A DNA stretch of 64,000 nt, taken from assembly GCF_002338065.1 (NCBI RefSeq), contig NZ_DDHJ01000004.1, positions 573,943 to 637,942 on the forward strand. Direction: 5' to 3'. A model generated the notes under the pieces. The model had not been told where the DNA came from and did no database searches. It saw nothing but the letters and a program-made list of their open reading frames with translations. The position numbers and the translations under genes were made by a program. Shown in pieces: positions 42,336-50,873 of this stretch. Positions within the stretch are counted from its first letter, which is position 1. The number at the start of each line of letters is the position of its first letter. This stretch comes from Pseudomonas sp. UBA1879. Lineage in GTDB: Bacteria; Pseudomonadota; Gammaproteobacteria; Pseudomonadales; Pseudomonadaceae.

Positions 42336-43148
42336 ATGGACGTCAACGTCGCCAATGCCTTTCTCGAAGTGGCCTACCCGGTCATCAGTTCCGCTGCGCT
42401 GGCGGCCAGCCGGGCCATGGGCGTGGTGGTGATCACCCCGGCCTTCAACCGCCTCGGCCTGACCGGCATGATCCGCGGTTGCGTGGCCGTGGCCATCGCC
42501 GTGCCGATGTTCATACCGGTGTTCGACGCCTTCACCGCGCTGCCGGAGCACGGCGCCTTTCTGTTGGCGGGCCTGATGATCAAGGAGTTGCTGATCGGCG
42601 TGCTGATCGGGCTGCTGTTCGGCATTCCGTTCTGGGCGGCCGAAGTGGCGGGCGAGTTGGTGGACCTGCAGCGCGGCTCGACCATGGCGCAACTGCTCGA
42701 TCCGCTGGCATCCGGCGAATCCAGCGTCATGGCGACGCTGTTGACGGTGATGCTCATTGCGCTGTTCTTCATGTCCGGCGGCTTCATCATGATGGTCGAC
42801 GGCTACTACCACAGTTATCAGCTGTGGCCGGTGACCGCTTTCACGCCGCTGTTCGCCAGCTCTGCGCTGATGGCGGTGCTGTCGATACTCGATCAGGTGT
42901 CGCGGGTCGGTGTGATCATGGTCGCGCCGCTGATCATCTGCCTGCTGGTGACGGACCTGATGCTCGCCTACCTGTCACGCATGGCGCCCAGCCTGCACAT
43001 CTTCGACATGTCGCTGCCGGTGAAGAATCTGTTCTTCACGGTGTTGATGGTGATCTACATCGGCTTCCTGATCCCGGTGATGCTCGATCAACTGGCGGAA
43101 TTTCGCGGCACCGTGGAATTCCTCAAAACCCTGGCAGGTTCGCAATGA
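42336..43148 (+). CDS. sctT: SctT, export apparatus
   Basis: 270 aa, about six membrane helices. FliR/YscT features: VVITPAFNRLGLTGMIRGCV, LIKELLIGVLIGLLFG-like segment (MIKELLIGVLIGLLFGIPFWA) and AGELVDLQRGSTMAQLLDPL. Caps the export-gate pore. Confidence 0.95.
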   Translation: MDVNVANAFLEVAYPVISSAALAASRAMGVVVITPAFNRLGLTGMIRGCVAVAIAVPMFIPVFDAFTALPEHGAFLLAGLMIKELLIGVLIGLLFGIPFWAAEVAGELVDLQRGSTMAQLLDPLASGESSVMATLLTVMLIALFFMSGGFIMMVDGYYHSYQLWPVTAFTPLFASSALMAVLSILDQVSRVGVIMVAPLIICLLVTDLMLAYLSRMAPSLHIFDMSLPVKNLFFTVLMVIYIGFLIPVMLDQLAEFRGTVEFLKTLAGSQ

Positions 43149-43172
43149 TCCCGCGCATGGAATGGCGTCGGC

Positions 43173-44219
43173 ATGGCCGATAGCAGCGAAGAGAAATCCC
43201 AGCCGGCCACGGACAAAAAGCTGCGTGACGCCCGGCAAAAAGGGCAGGTGGCCAAGAGTCAGGACCTGGTCTCGGGGATGGTCATCCTGTTTTGCACCCT
43301 ATGCATTTCGATCCTCCTGCCGCAGGCTCAGGCACAGGTAACAGCCCTGCTGGACATGGTGGCTCTGATCTACATCGAGCCGTTTCACAGCGTCTGGCCG
43401 CGGGTGCTCGACACCGCCGAACAACTGGTGCTGACCCTCACATTGCCGGTGGTTGCGGTGACGGTGGCCGTGGTGGTCCTGACCAATATCATCACCATGC
43501 GTGGCATGGTGTTTTCGGTAGAGCCGATCAAGCCGGAGTTCAAACGGATCAACCCGGCCGAGGGTTTCAAACGCATTTTCTCCATGCGCAGTTTCGTCGA
43601 GTTCCTCAAGGGACTGGTCAAGCTGGTGCTGTTGGCCTTGGCGTTTTACGTGGTGGGGCGACATGCGCTGCAGGCGCTGATGGAGTCATCGCGCTGTGGT
43701 GCGGGCTGTATCGAATCGACCTTTTTTCTGGTGCTCAAGCCGCTGATGTTTACCGTGCTGGCGGCTTTCTTGCTGGTCGGCGGAGTCGATGTGCTGATGC
43801 AGCGCTGGTTGTTCGGCCGCGACATGAAGATGACCCGCAGCGAGCAAAAGCGTGAGCGCAAGGACGTGGACGGCGACCCGCTGATCAAGAGCGAACGCCA
43901 GCGTCAGCGTCGGGAAATGCAGGCTCTGGCGACCAAACTGGGACTGGCCCGCGCCTCGCTGATGATCGGTACGACAGACAGCTGGGTCATCGGCGTGCGT
44001 TACGTACGCGGTGAAACGCCGGTGCCGGTGGTGGTCTGCCGCGCCGAGCCTGAAGAGGCTGGGGCCATGCTCGTCCAGGCGGCGACGCTGGGTATCGCCC
44101 ATGCCATGGACCCGGCGCTGGCCAGTGAGATCGCCCGGCGCTCCGTCCCCGGCGATCCGGTGCCCGACACCACCTTTCAGGCCGTGGCCGACTTACTGGT
44201 GGCGGCGCGGTTGATCTGA
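43173..44219 (+). CDS. sctU: SctU, export switch, with degenerate autocleavage motif (GTTD for NPTH)
   Basis: 348 aa. Four membrane helices (to about residue 215) follow EEKSQPATDKKLRDARQKGQ, the family N-terminus, and MKMTRSEQKRERKDVDGDPL starts the cytosolic part. In SctU/FlhB the cleavage loop reads about VVxNPTHIAVALRY. Here residues 262-275 read SLMIGTTDSWVIGVRY, so N-P-T-H is replaced by G266-T267-T268-D269 (codons at 43968-43979). The downstream strand VPVVVCRAEPEEAG is normal. Without the Asn-Pro bond the usual self-cleavage cannot occur. The codons are clear, with no frameshift. Confidence 0.92.
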   Translation: MADSSEEKSQPATDKKLRDARQKGQVAKSQDLVSGMVILFCTLCISILLPQAQAQVTALLDMVALIYIEPFHSVWPRVLDTAEQLVLTLTLPVVAVTVAVVVLTNIITMRGMVFSVEPIKPEFKRINPAEGFKRIFSMRSFVEFLKGLVKLVLLALAFYVVGRHALQALMESSRCGAGCIESTFFLVLKPLMFTVLAAFLLVGGVDVLMQRWLFGRDMKMTRSEQKRERKDVDGDPLIKSERQRQRREMQALATKLGLARASLMIGTTDSWVIGVRYVRGETPVPVVVCRAEPEEAGAMLVQAATLGIAHAMDPALASEIARRSVPGDPVPDTTFQAVADLLVAARLI

Positions 44220-44249
44220 ACGCCAAAGCGAACGACGGTCGAGGGGCCG

Positions 44250-47039
44250 TCAGTCCTCCGGTGCGCAAACCCGGTCGTCGGCTTCCTCCAGGCGGTTGAG
44301 GTCGATGCATAGCCGTGTCGACCAGAAGCTCGCGCCCTGAGCGATGGCTTCGCTCTGGGCCTGTCGGAGCACTTGATGGGCCAGGGTGCAGCGGCTTTCA
44401 TCCTCAGCGAGCAGCTGCGCCTTGATGCGCAACAGTTCCGGGATCATCCAGCGCTCTTCGCGTCCGATGGCGGTTTGCAGTGTTTCGTCGATCAGTTCAA
44501 GTGCGCGGTGGTTCAGCCCCAGCAGGGCCAGCCCCTGCGCGTACTCGCATCGAAGCAGGCTGTCGAGGGGGCTTCCACCCTGATCGCGCAATTGCTCCAG
44601 CACTTCGCCCAGATACGGCACCGCTTCTTCGGCAGCGCCCTGACGAATCAGCAGGATCTGCTCGAACCCACGGGCGAAGTGGCGCCAGAGGTACAGATCG
44701 TGGCCCTCCATGCTGTCTTGCAACACCGACAGGTAATGGCGGGTCTTGTGCAGTCGTCCCGTGAGCAAAGTGATCGGAATGGCGCTCAGGGTCAGGGTGT
44801 ACCACAGCGTGGCGGGGTGATTGAGGCTGATGGCCTGGCTGACGTTCTGTTCGAGGGCCGACAGGGCAGGACCGACATCGCCTTGCAGCAACTGGATCTG
44901 CGCCTTAAGCGAGCCCGCCGCGATGCGCTGGTCGAAATGCAGGTCGATCAGGTGGGTGTGCGCGGAGCATGGTGCGCTCAAGGCCTCGACCACCGAACGG
45001 TGCGCCTCTTTCAGACGGCCCATGTAGAACTGCGCGCTGGCCCGCATGCGCAACCCCAGCAACTGCCGCTCGCTACGGCGGCCCTCCTTGCTGAGCTCGA
45101 CGTACTGATCGGCCAGCTCCAGGGCGGCAAGGTACTGGTTGCCGCAGCTCTGGTCATTCCACAGGCCCCAGAGCGCCCGCAGTTGATGCTCGGTATCGCC
45201 CAGCGCCCGTGCGTCATCGGCGACCTGCAGCCAGGCTTCACGGATTTTGCTGCCGCCGCCAAACGCGAGTGTCATGACGCTGGCTGAAATGGTCAGCAAC
45301 AGCATGCGTTGGTGCTGGGTGACCGGTGCGTGATCGCCGACCGGTTGCAGGCCGCGACTGACCCAGTCATAGCATTCGGCCGTCAGCGACAGGCGTAGCC
45401 ACAGGGGCGCGCTCACCAGCGTCAATTCGACCGCCAGCTCGCGATCACCATCGGCCGAGTAGGCCCACTCAAGGGCTGCGCGGACGCTGTCGACGGCCGC
45501 ACCATAGCGTGCGATCCACGCCTGAGGCGTGGTCTTGGGCAAATCCTGCACCGAATTGTGAAGCTCCTCGAGGGCCCACTCCGCATGGCGCAGCGCCAGC
45601 GAATCGGTTTCGCCTTGTTCTGCGAGTTTCTGTGCGGCATACAGGCGCGTGGTTTCCAGCAGGCGATAGCGCTTGATCGACTGACGCGGGTGCGACATCA
45701 CCAGCGACTTGTCCAGCAGGCTTTCCATCAGCTGCGCCAGGTCCTGGGCCTGTACCTGGGTCACTGCTTGCACGGCGCTCAGGGTGAACAGGCCGGTAAA
45801 CACCGACAACTGACGCAACAACGCCTGCTCCTGCGCCGACAGCATCGCGTAGGTCCAGTCCAGCGCCGCGCCCAGCGTGCGGTGCCGTGGCAGGGCTGTG
45901 CGGCGGCCGGTCATCTGCAGTCGAAAGACACCGTCGAGCATGTCCGGCAGATGGCCGATGCCGAAGGCCTTGACCCGCGCGGCCGCGATTTCGATGGCCA
46001 GCGCGTTGCCGTCCAGCTTGCGGCAGATGGCGGCGGCGGATTGGACATCGCGGTCCTGAAATACATACGTCAGATCGTGCGCGGCAATGCGCTCGACCAA
46101 CAATTCAATGGCCGGGTACTCCATCGCCTGCTCGCGGTTCAGATCCGGTGTGTACGGGGGAAAGGGCAGGGGCGCCAGATCATGAACGCATTCGCCTTGC
46201 GCCCGCAGCGGCTCGCGGCTGGTGACCAGTACCGCGCAATGCCGGGCATCGCGCAGGATGGCCTCGACAGCCGTGGCGGCGTCTTCGAGCACGTGTTCGC
46301 AGTTGTCGAGAATCAGCAGCGCCTTGCTCGCCGCCAGCCGTCGGGCAATGCCGCACAACGGGGCGTCGGCGTCGCACTCGATCTTCAGCGCGGCGGCGAT
46401 GACCACGTGCACCAGTTGGCCGCGACTCACGGGCGCCAGGTCGATGAAAATCACGCCTTGCGGATACCGGGTTTTCAGCCGGTCGGCCAGGGCCTGGGCG
46501 ACGGTGGTCTTGCCGATTCCGGCATGACCGGTGAGGGTCACAAAGCGCCGCGTTTCAAGTTGCTCCCCCAGCACGTTCAGAAGCTTGTCCCGGCCAAATA
46601 CCTGGCGAGTGCTGTGCTGTATGGGCGGCTGCGGTGCAGGCAAAGACTGTTCGTCAGGCAATGTGGCCGTGGTGATCGGCGCGACGAAGCGGTAGCCACG
46701 GCCCGGCACGGTGACGATGCAGGCCGCGTCGGTGTCATCGCCCAACGCACGACGCAGGGTGAGGACCTGCGCGCGCAGGTTGCATTCTTCGACTACGACT
46801 TTCGGCCAGACCAGACCGAGCAACTCGGCCTTCTCCAGCAGCTCGCCGGGGCGTGTGGCCATGGCGATCAACAGCAACATGGCCCGGCTGCCCAACGGCA
46901 CCGGCTCGCCGTTTTTCAGCAACTGGTGATGCCGGGGGATGAGCACAAACGGGCCAAAACCAATCGCGTCATCCGGAAGCGCATTCTCCAGACCTGTCTC
47001 AGCGTCTGATTGTTCGGGAGAGAACCGGTCGAAATTCAT
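44250..47039 (-). CDS. winged-helix / NTPase / TPR transcription regulator at T3SS island edge
   Basis: 929 aa. N-terminal OmpR/CadC-type winged helix at about residues 25-120 (LLKNGEPVPLGSRAMLLLIA, VWPKVVVEECNLRAQVLTLR, VTVPGRGYRFVAPI); then an NB-ARC/STAND ATPase with Walker A LTGHAGIGKTTVAQ and Walker B ALLILDNCEHVLED, followed by the TSREPLRAQGECVHDL sensor region; then a long TPR-like C-terminal (about 420-929). STAND regulators are switched by a ligand. Convergent with sctU, 30 bp away. It is the only regulator in the cluster and lacks a phosphoacceptor domain, so it is the prime candidate for T3SS control, which is inference. Confidence 0.85.
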   Translation of the reverse strand: MNFDRFSPEQSDAETGLENALPDDAIGFGPFVLIPRHHQLLKNGEPVPLGSRAMLLLIAMATRPGELLEKAELLGLVWPKVVVEECNLRAQVLTLRRALGDDTDAACIVTVPGRGYRFVAPITTATLPDEQSLPAPQPPIQHSTRQVFGRDKLLNVLGEQLETRRFVTLTGHAGIGKTTVAQALADRLKTRYPQGVIFIDLAPVSRGQLVHVVIAAALKIECDADAPLCGIARRLAASKALLILDNCEHVLEDAATAVEAILRDARHCAVLVTSREPLRAQGECVHDLAPLPFPPYTPDLNREQAMEYPAIELLVERIAAHDLTYVFQDRDVQSAAAICRKLDGNALAIEIAAARVKAFGIGHLPDMLDGVFRLQMTGRRTALPRHRTLGAALDWTYAMLSAQEQALLRQLSVFTGLFTLSAVQAVTQVQAQDLAQLMESLLDKSLVMSHPRQSIKRYRLLETTRLYAAQKLAEQGETDSLALRHAEWALEELHNSVQDLPKTTPQAWIARYGAAVDSVRAALEWAYSADGDRELAVELTLVSAPLWLRLSLTAECYDWVSRGLQPVGDHAPVTQHQRMLLLTISASVMTLAFGGGSKIREAWLQVADDARALGDTEHQLRALWGLWNDQSCGNQYLAALELADQYVELSKEGRRSERQLLGLRMRASAQFYMGRLKEAHRSVVEALSAPCSAHTHLIDLHFDQRIAAGSLKAQIQLLQGDVGPALSALEQNVSQAISLNHPATLWYTLTLSAIPITLLTGRLHKTRHYLSVLQDSMEGHDLYLWRHFARGFEQILLIRQGAAEEAVPYLGEVLEQLRDQGGSPLDSLLRCEYAQGLALLGLNHRALELIDETLQTAIGREERWMIPELLRIKAQLLAEDESRCTLAHQVLRQAQSEAIAQGASFWSTRLCIDLNRLEEADDRVCAPED

Positions 47040-47384
47040 CGCATACCTTCAGGATGAGGACCTACGGTGCCAGTTCACGGCGCCAGCCTGCATTCGTAAT
47101 CAACGGGTATGTATCAGTTTCCGATAGATTGGTTACTGTTTTGAGTCGTCGATCGGCGATGGCTCTCGAAAGGCTGTTTCTTTGGTGGTTGTCTAGCACG
47201 TACGGCGCAGCGCGCGTATGACAAATCGCACTATCGTGCGATAAGGCTGCATCAAATTACGGTCAGTGAAATTGTGAAGTGCCTTGCGTCCGCCCGGCCG
47301 AGGGTCAGCCCACGCGAGCAATTAAGGGGTGGGTGGGAGGGGGTAAACAGAGTGCGCCCGCTCGGGCGCACCTGTTTTAACGAC
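47040..47384. other. intergenic region upstream of the regulator
   Basis: 345 bp. Probable promoter of the regulator on the minus strand. It holds AGTGAAA (47265-47271) and TGTGAAG (47273-47279), a shortened (8-bp spaced) version of the T3SS box, and the hairpin at 47352. No ORF is credible. Confidence 0.4.
47352..47371. terminator. GC-rich hairpin downstream of carboxynorspermidine dehydrogenase gene
   Basis: GTGCGCCC (47352-47359) pairs with GGGCGCAC (47364-47371) around a 4-nt loop. It lies 13 bp beyond the minus-strand stop at 47385. The T-run on the minus side is weak (TCTGTTT). Confidence 0.5.
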
Positions 47385-48623
47385 TTACGCGTCCCAGGGA
47401 CGATCGCCGTTCTCATCCTTGACGCGGGTCGGCAGACCCATCACGTCAAGGGCTTTCAGGAACGCCTTGGCAGGCAGTTCTTCGACGTTGACCATGCGCT
47501 TCACGTCCCACTCGCCACGGGCGACGAGGAGGGCGGCGGCGACAGGTGGGACGCCCGCGGTGTAGGAGATGCCCTGGCTGTCGGTTTCGGCGAAGGCTTC
47601 TTCATGGTCGGCGACGTTGTAGATGAACACCTCGCGCGCCTTGCCGTCCTTGGTGCCTTTTACCAGATCGCCGATGCAGGTCTTGCCGGTGTAGCCCGGC
47701 GCCAGCGAGGCGGGGTCTGGCAGCACGGCCTTGACCACTTTCAGCGGAACGATTTCGACGCCTTCAGCGGTTTTGACCGGCTGCTCGGACAGCAGGCCGA
47801 GGTTTTTCAGCACGGTGAACACATTGATGTAGTGCGCGCCAAAGCTCATCCAGAAACGCACGTTGGGCACGTCGAGGTTTTTCGACAGCGAGTGCACTTC
47901 ATCGTGGCCAGTCAGGTAGAGGTCTTGGGCGCCGACGACAGGCAGGTCGTCCGTGCGTTTGACTTCGAACATGGTGTTGCTGGTCCACTGGCTGTTCTGC
48001 CAGCTCCACACCTGTCCGGTGAATTCGCGGAAGTTGATTTCCGGGTCGAAGTTGGTGGCAAAGTATTTGCCGTGTGAGCCGGCATTGACGTCGAGGATGT
48101 CGATCGAATCAATGCGGTCGAAATAGTCTTGCTGCGCCAGGGCTGCGTAGGCGTTGACCACGCCCGGGTCGAAGCCGATGCCGAGGATGGCGGTGATGTT
48201 TTTCTGTTGGCACTCTTCGAGGTGTTTCCACTCGTAGTTGCCGTACCAGGGCGGCGTTTCGCAGACTTTGCCGGGCTCTTCGTGGATGGCGGTATCCAGG
48301 TAAGCCACGCCGGTGTCGATGCACGCACGCAGGACAGACATGTTGAGGAACGAGGAGCCGACGTTGATCACGATCTGCGATTCGGTCTCCAGAATCAGCG
48401 ACTTGGTCGCTTCGATGTCCAGCGCGTTCAGGGCATAGGCCTTGATCTCCGCAGGCTGCTTGAGGCTGCCTTTGGCGTTGACGCTGTCGATGATGGCCTG
48501 GCACTTGGAGATGTTACGCGACGCGATAGCAATACGACCGAGTTCGTCGTTGTGCTGCGCGCACTTGTGGGCCACCACCTTGGCGACACCTCCCGCACCA
48601 ATGATAAGAACGTTCTTCTTCAA
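47385..48623 (-). CDS. carboxynorspermidine/carboxyspermidine dehydrogenase
   Basis: 412 aa, saccharopine-dehydrogenase-like. N-terminal Rossmann GAGGVAKVVAHKCAQ (VLIIGAGGVAKV), INVGSSFLNMSVLRACIDTG and the substrate domain with ILGIGFDPGVVNAYAALA and DTAIHEEPGK. It reduces the Schiff base of aspartate semialdehyde with putrescine (or diaminopropane) using NADPH. The partner decarboxylase is 27 bp upstream; together they form the alternative spermidine or norspermidine route. It appears unrelated to the neighbouring T3SS. Confidence 0.9.
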   Translation of the reverse strand: MKKNVLIIGAGGVAKVVAHKCAQHNDELGRIAIASRNISKCQAIIDSVNAKGSLKQPAEIKAYALNALDIEATKSLILETESQIVINVGSSFLNMSVLRACIDTGVAYLDTAIHEEPGKVCETPPWYGNYEWKHLEECQQKNITAILGIGFDPGVVNAYAALAQQDYFDRIDSIDILDVNAGSHGKYFATNFDPEINFREFTGQVWSWQNSQWTSNTMFEVKRTDDLPVVGAQDLYLTGHDEVHSLSKNLDVPNVRFWMSFGAHYINVFTVLKNLGLLSEQPVKTAEGVEIVPLKVVKAVLPDPASLAPGYTGKTCIGDLVKGTKDGKAREVFIYNVADHEEAFAETDSQGISYTAGVPPVAAALLVARGEWDVKRMVNVEELPAKAFLKALDVMGLPTRVKDENGDRPWDA

Positions 48624-48650
48624 TTTTTTCCTCTCTCGTTTGTGCCAGCG

Positions 48651-49748
48651 TCAGGAAAGGCTGGACAGGTAATCGTCAAAACCAAACTCACGAACCACCT
48701 CGACTGTACCGTCGAGTTGTTTCACTGCGATGGACGGCATTTTCAGGCCGTTGAACCAGTTCTTCTTGACCATGGTGTAACCCGCCGCATCCACGAACGA
48801 CAGCCGATCGCCGATGGTCAACGGACGATCGAATCGATATTCCCCGAAGATATCCCCCGCCAGGCAGGATTTGCCGCACACCATGTAGGTGTGATCGCCC
48901 TCGCTCGGGGCCAGCTTGGCGTCGAGGCGATAGATCAGCAGATCGAGCATGTGCGCTTCGATGGAGCTGTCGACCACGGCCAGGTGTTTGCCGTTGTACA
49001 GGGTGTCGAGCACGGTGACTTCCAGCGAAGCGCTCTGGGTGATCGCCGCCTCGCCCGGTTCCAGATACACCTGCACGCCGTATTTCTGCGAAAACGCCTT
49101 CAGGCGCGCACAGAATGCGTCCAGTGGATAGCCTTCGCCGGTGAAATGGATGCCGCCGCCGAGGCTGACCCACTCGACTTTATGCAGCAGATGGCCGAAA
49201 CGCTCTTCGATGGTCGACAGCATCTGGTCGAACAGGCTGAAGTCGCCGTTTTCGCAGTTGTTGTGGAACATGAAGCCGCTGATCTGCTCGATCACCTGTT
49301 CGATCTTTTCGGGGTCCCATTCGCCCAGACGGCTGAACGGACGCGCCGGATCGGCCAGCAGATAATCGGAGCTACTGACCTGCGGATTCACGCGCAGGCC
49401 GCGCACTTTGTCGGCACAGGCCGGGGCATGGCGCTGCAGTTGGCTGATGGAGTTGAAGATGATCTTGTCGCAATTGGCGAGCATCTCTTCGATCTCGTCG
49501 TCTGCCCAGGCGACGCTGTAGGCGTGGGTTTCGCCTTCGAACTTCTGGCGACCCAGCTTCAGCTCATAAAGAGAAGAAGACGTGGTGCCGTCCATGTACT
49601 GCTGCATCAGGTCGAACACCGACCAGGTCGCGAAACACTTGAGTGCCAGCAGGGCTTTCGCACCGGAGTGCTCGCGCATGTACGCGATCTTCTCCATGTT
49701 GCGCAGCAGCTTTTCTTTATCGATGAGGTAGTACGGCGTTTTGATCAT
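48651..49748 (-). CDS. nspC: carboxynorspermidine decarboxylase
   Basis: 365 aa, fold type III PLP decarboxylase. PLP Lys is in KALLALKCFATWSVF (about residue 30-40), followed by GTTSSSLYELKLGRQKF. The glycine-rich region is EWVSLGGGIHFTGEGYPLD, the catalytic Cys is in MVCGKSCLAGDIFG. It decarboxylates carboxy(nor)spermidine made by the product of the next gene. Promoter expected in 49749-50050. Confidence 0.92.
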   Translation of the reverse strand: MIKTPYYLIDKEKLLRNMEKIAYMREHSGAKALLALKCFATWSVFDLMQQYMDGTTSSSLYELKLGRQKFEGETHAYSVAWADDEIEEMLANCDKIIFNSISQLQRHAPACADKVRGLRVNPQVSSSDYLLADPARPFSRLGEWDPEKIEQVIEQISGFMFHNNCENGDFSLFDQMLSTIEERFGHLLHKVEWVSLGGGIHFTGEGYPLDAFCARLKAFSQKYGVQVYLEPGEAAITQSASLEVTVLDTLYNGKHLAVVDSSIEAHMLDLLIYRLDAKLAPSEGDHTYMVCGKSCLAGDIFGEYRFDRPLTIGDRLSFVDAAGYTMVKKNWFNGLKMPSIAVKQLDGTVEVVREFGFDDYLSSLS

Positions 49749-50050
49749 TTCGTGGCCTCCAGCAATGCCAGCCGAAAAAGGACGGGGATTGTGCCTTCAC
49801 TCGAAAGGGATCGAAAGGGTAAAACCGTTTTTTTGCCGCTTTATGCGACGTTCGTGACCCAATTCTGGCTCTATCGACTATTTGTTTTCACTTGAGCGTT
49901 CAGCAGGGGCAGGGTCACCTTCGCAGGAGGATGCGGCATGCGCGTGACAGTGACCCCAGTAGTGCCTGTCAAAGCGCGGAAAACTCTTTTATGCTTTGCA
50001 TTGAATACGTATGCAAATTGCCCCAATAACAACCAGCCGGAGACAAGACC
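49749..50050. promoter_or_regulatory. divergent region nspC / SDR gene
   Basis: About 300 bp with the nspC promoter on the left and, on the right, the 13-bp motif TGAATACGTATGC (50002-50014) upstream of the SDR gene. TTTTATGCTTTGCATT just before it may overlap a promoter. No ORF seen. Confidence 0.4.
50002..50014. promoter_or_regulatory. operator-like motif TGAATACGTATGC, copy 1
   Basis: The core ATACGTAT is a perfect 8-bp palindrome. The same 13 bp are found at 51901-51913 before the hydroxyacyl-CoA-dehydrogenase-like gene. It lies 37 bp before the SDR start codon. Confidence 0.55.
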
Positions 50051-50833
50051 GTGGCGAGTGAATACGAAACGTTGGGAATGCCGTCCTTTCGACTGGATGG
50101 CAAAGTCGCGCTAATTACCGGAGCGGGTACGGGAATCGGCGCCGGGACGGCGCTGGCGTTCAGTGCGGCGGGGGCCGAGGTGGTACTGGTGGCCCGAACG
50201 CAATGCAATCTGGATCAGGTCGCCGAGGTCATTCGCGGCAGGGGTGGCCAGGTCACCACGGTGGTGTGCGACGTGACAAATCGCGTAGCGATTCGCGACG
50301 TGATCAGCGCACTTCCCAGGCTGGACATTCTGGTGAACAACGCCGGTATCAATTTTCCGGAGCCGATGCTTGAGGTGACGGATGAACACCTGGACATCGC
50401 GATCGATCTCAACGTCCGCGCCTGCTTCGTGACCGCGCAGGCCGCGGTGCGCAAGATGCTGGGGAATAGCGGGCCGGACACCGGGGTGATCATCAATGTG
50501 TCGTCACAAATGGGCCATGTCGGGTCGCCCAATCGCACGGCGTATTGCATGACCAAACATGCCGTGGAAGGGCTGACCAAAGCCATGGCCGTCGAGCTGG
50601 CGGAACGTGGCATACGGGTCAACACGCTGTGCCCGACATTCGTCGACACGCCCATGGTGCGCAAGATCGTGGACACCCCCGAGAAGGAAGCGTTTCTGGT
50701 CTCGAAGATCCCCATGGGGCATATGGCGAAGATGGAGGACATCATCGGCGCCGCGCTCTATCTCGCAGGCCCTTCAGCCAGGATGGTGACCGGTACGTCG
50801 CTGAAAGTGGACGGCGGCTGGACCGCTCAGTAA
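50051..50833 (+). CDS. SDR-family NAD(P)-dependent oxidoreductase
   Basis: 260 aa, GTG start after GGAGACAAG. Classic SDR: cofactor loop TGAGTGIGAGTAL (about residue 25), NNAGINFPEP, catalytic Ser in NVSSQMGH and Tyr/Lys in YCMTKHAVEG, then GIRVNTLCPTFVDTP and the C-terminal GTSLKVDGGWTAQ. It is paired by promoter motif with the convergent dehydrogenase gene at 50874, so both probably serve one catabolic pathway. Substrate unknown. Confidence 0.88.
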   Translation: MASEYETLGMPSFRLDGKVALITGAGTGIGAGTALAFSAAGAEVVLVARTQCNLDQVAEVIRGRGGQVTTVVCDVTNRVAIRDVISALPRLDILVNNAGINFPEPMLEVTDEHLDIAIDLNVRACFVTAQAAVRKMLGNSGPDTGVIINVSSQMGHVGSPNRTAYCMTKHAVEGLTKAMAVELAERGIRVNTLCPTFVDTPMVRKIVDTPEKEAFLVSKIPMGHMAKMEDIIGAALYLAGPSARMVTGTSLKVDGGWTAQ

Positions 50834-50873
50834 GGCGCTCGCCACCTCTACGACAACAGGGTGGCGAACCGGC

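Noticed and set aside
45558..49895. Long plus-strand frames over the regulator (483 aa) and over nspC/dehydrogenase (588 aa)
   Set aside because: Shadows of the minus-strand genes, which have Walker A/B and PLP or Rossmann motifs.
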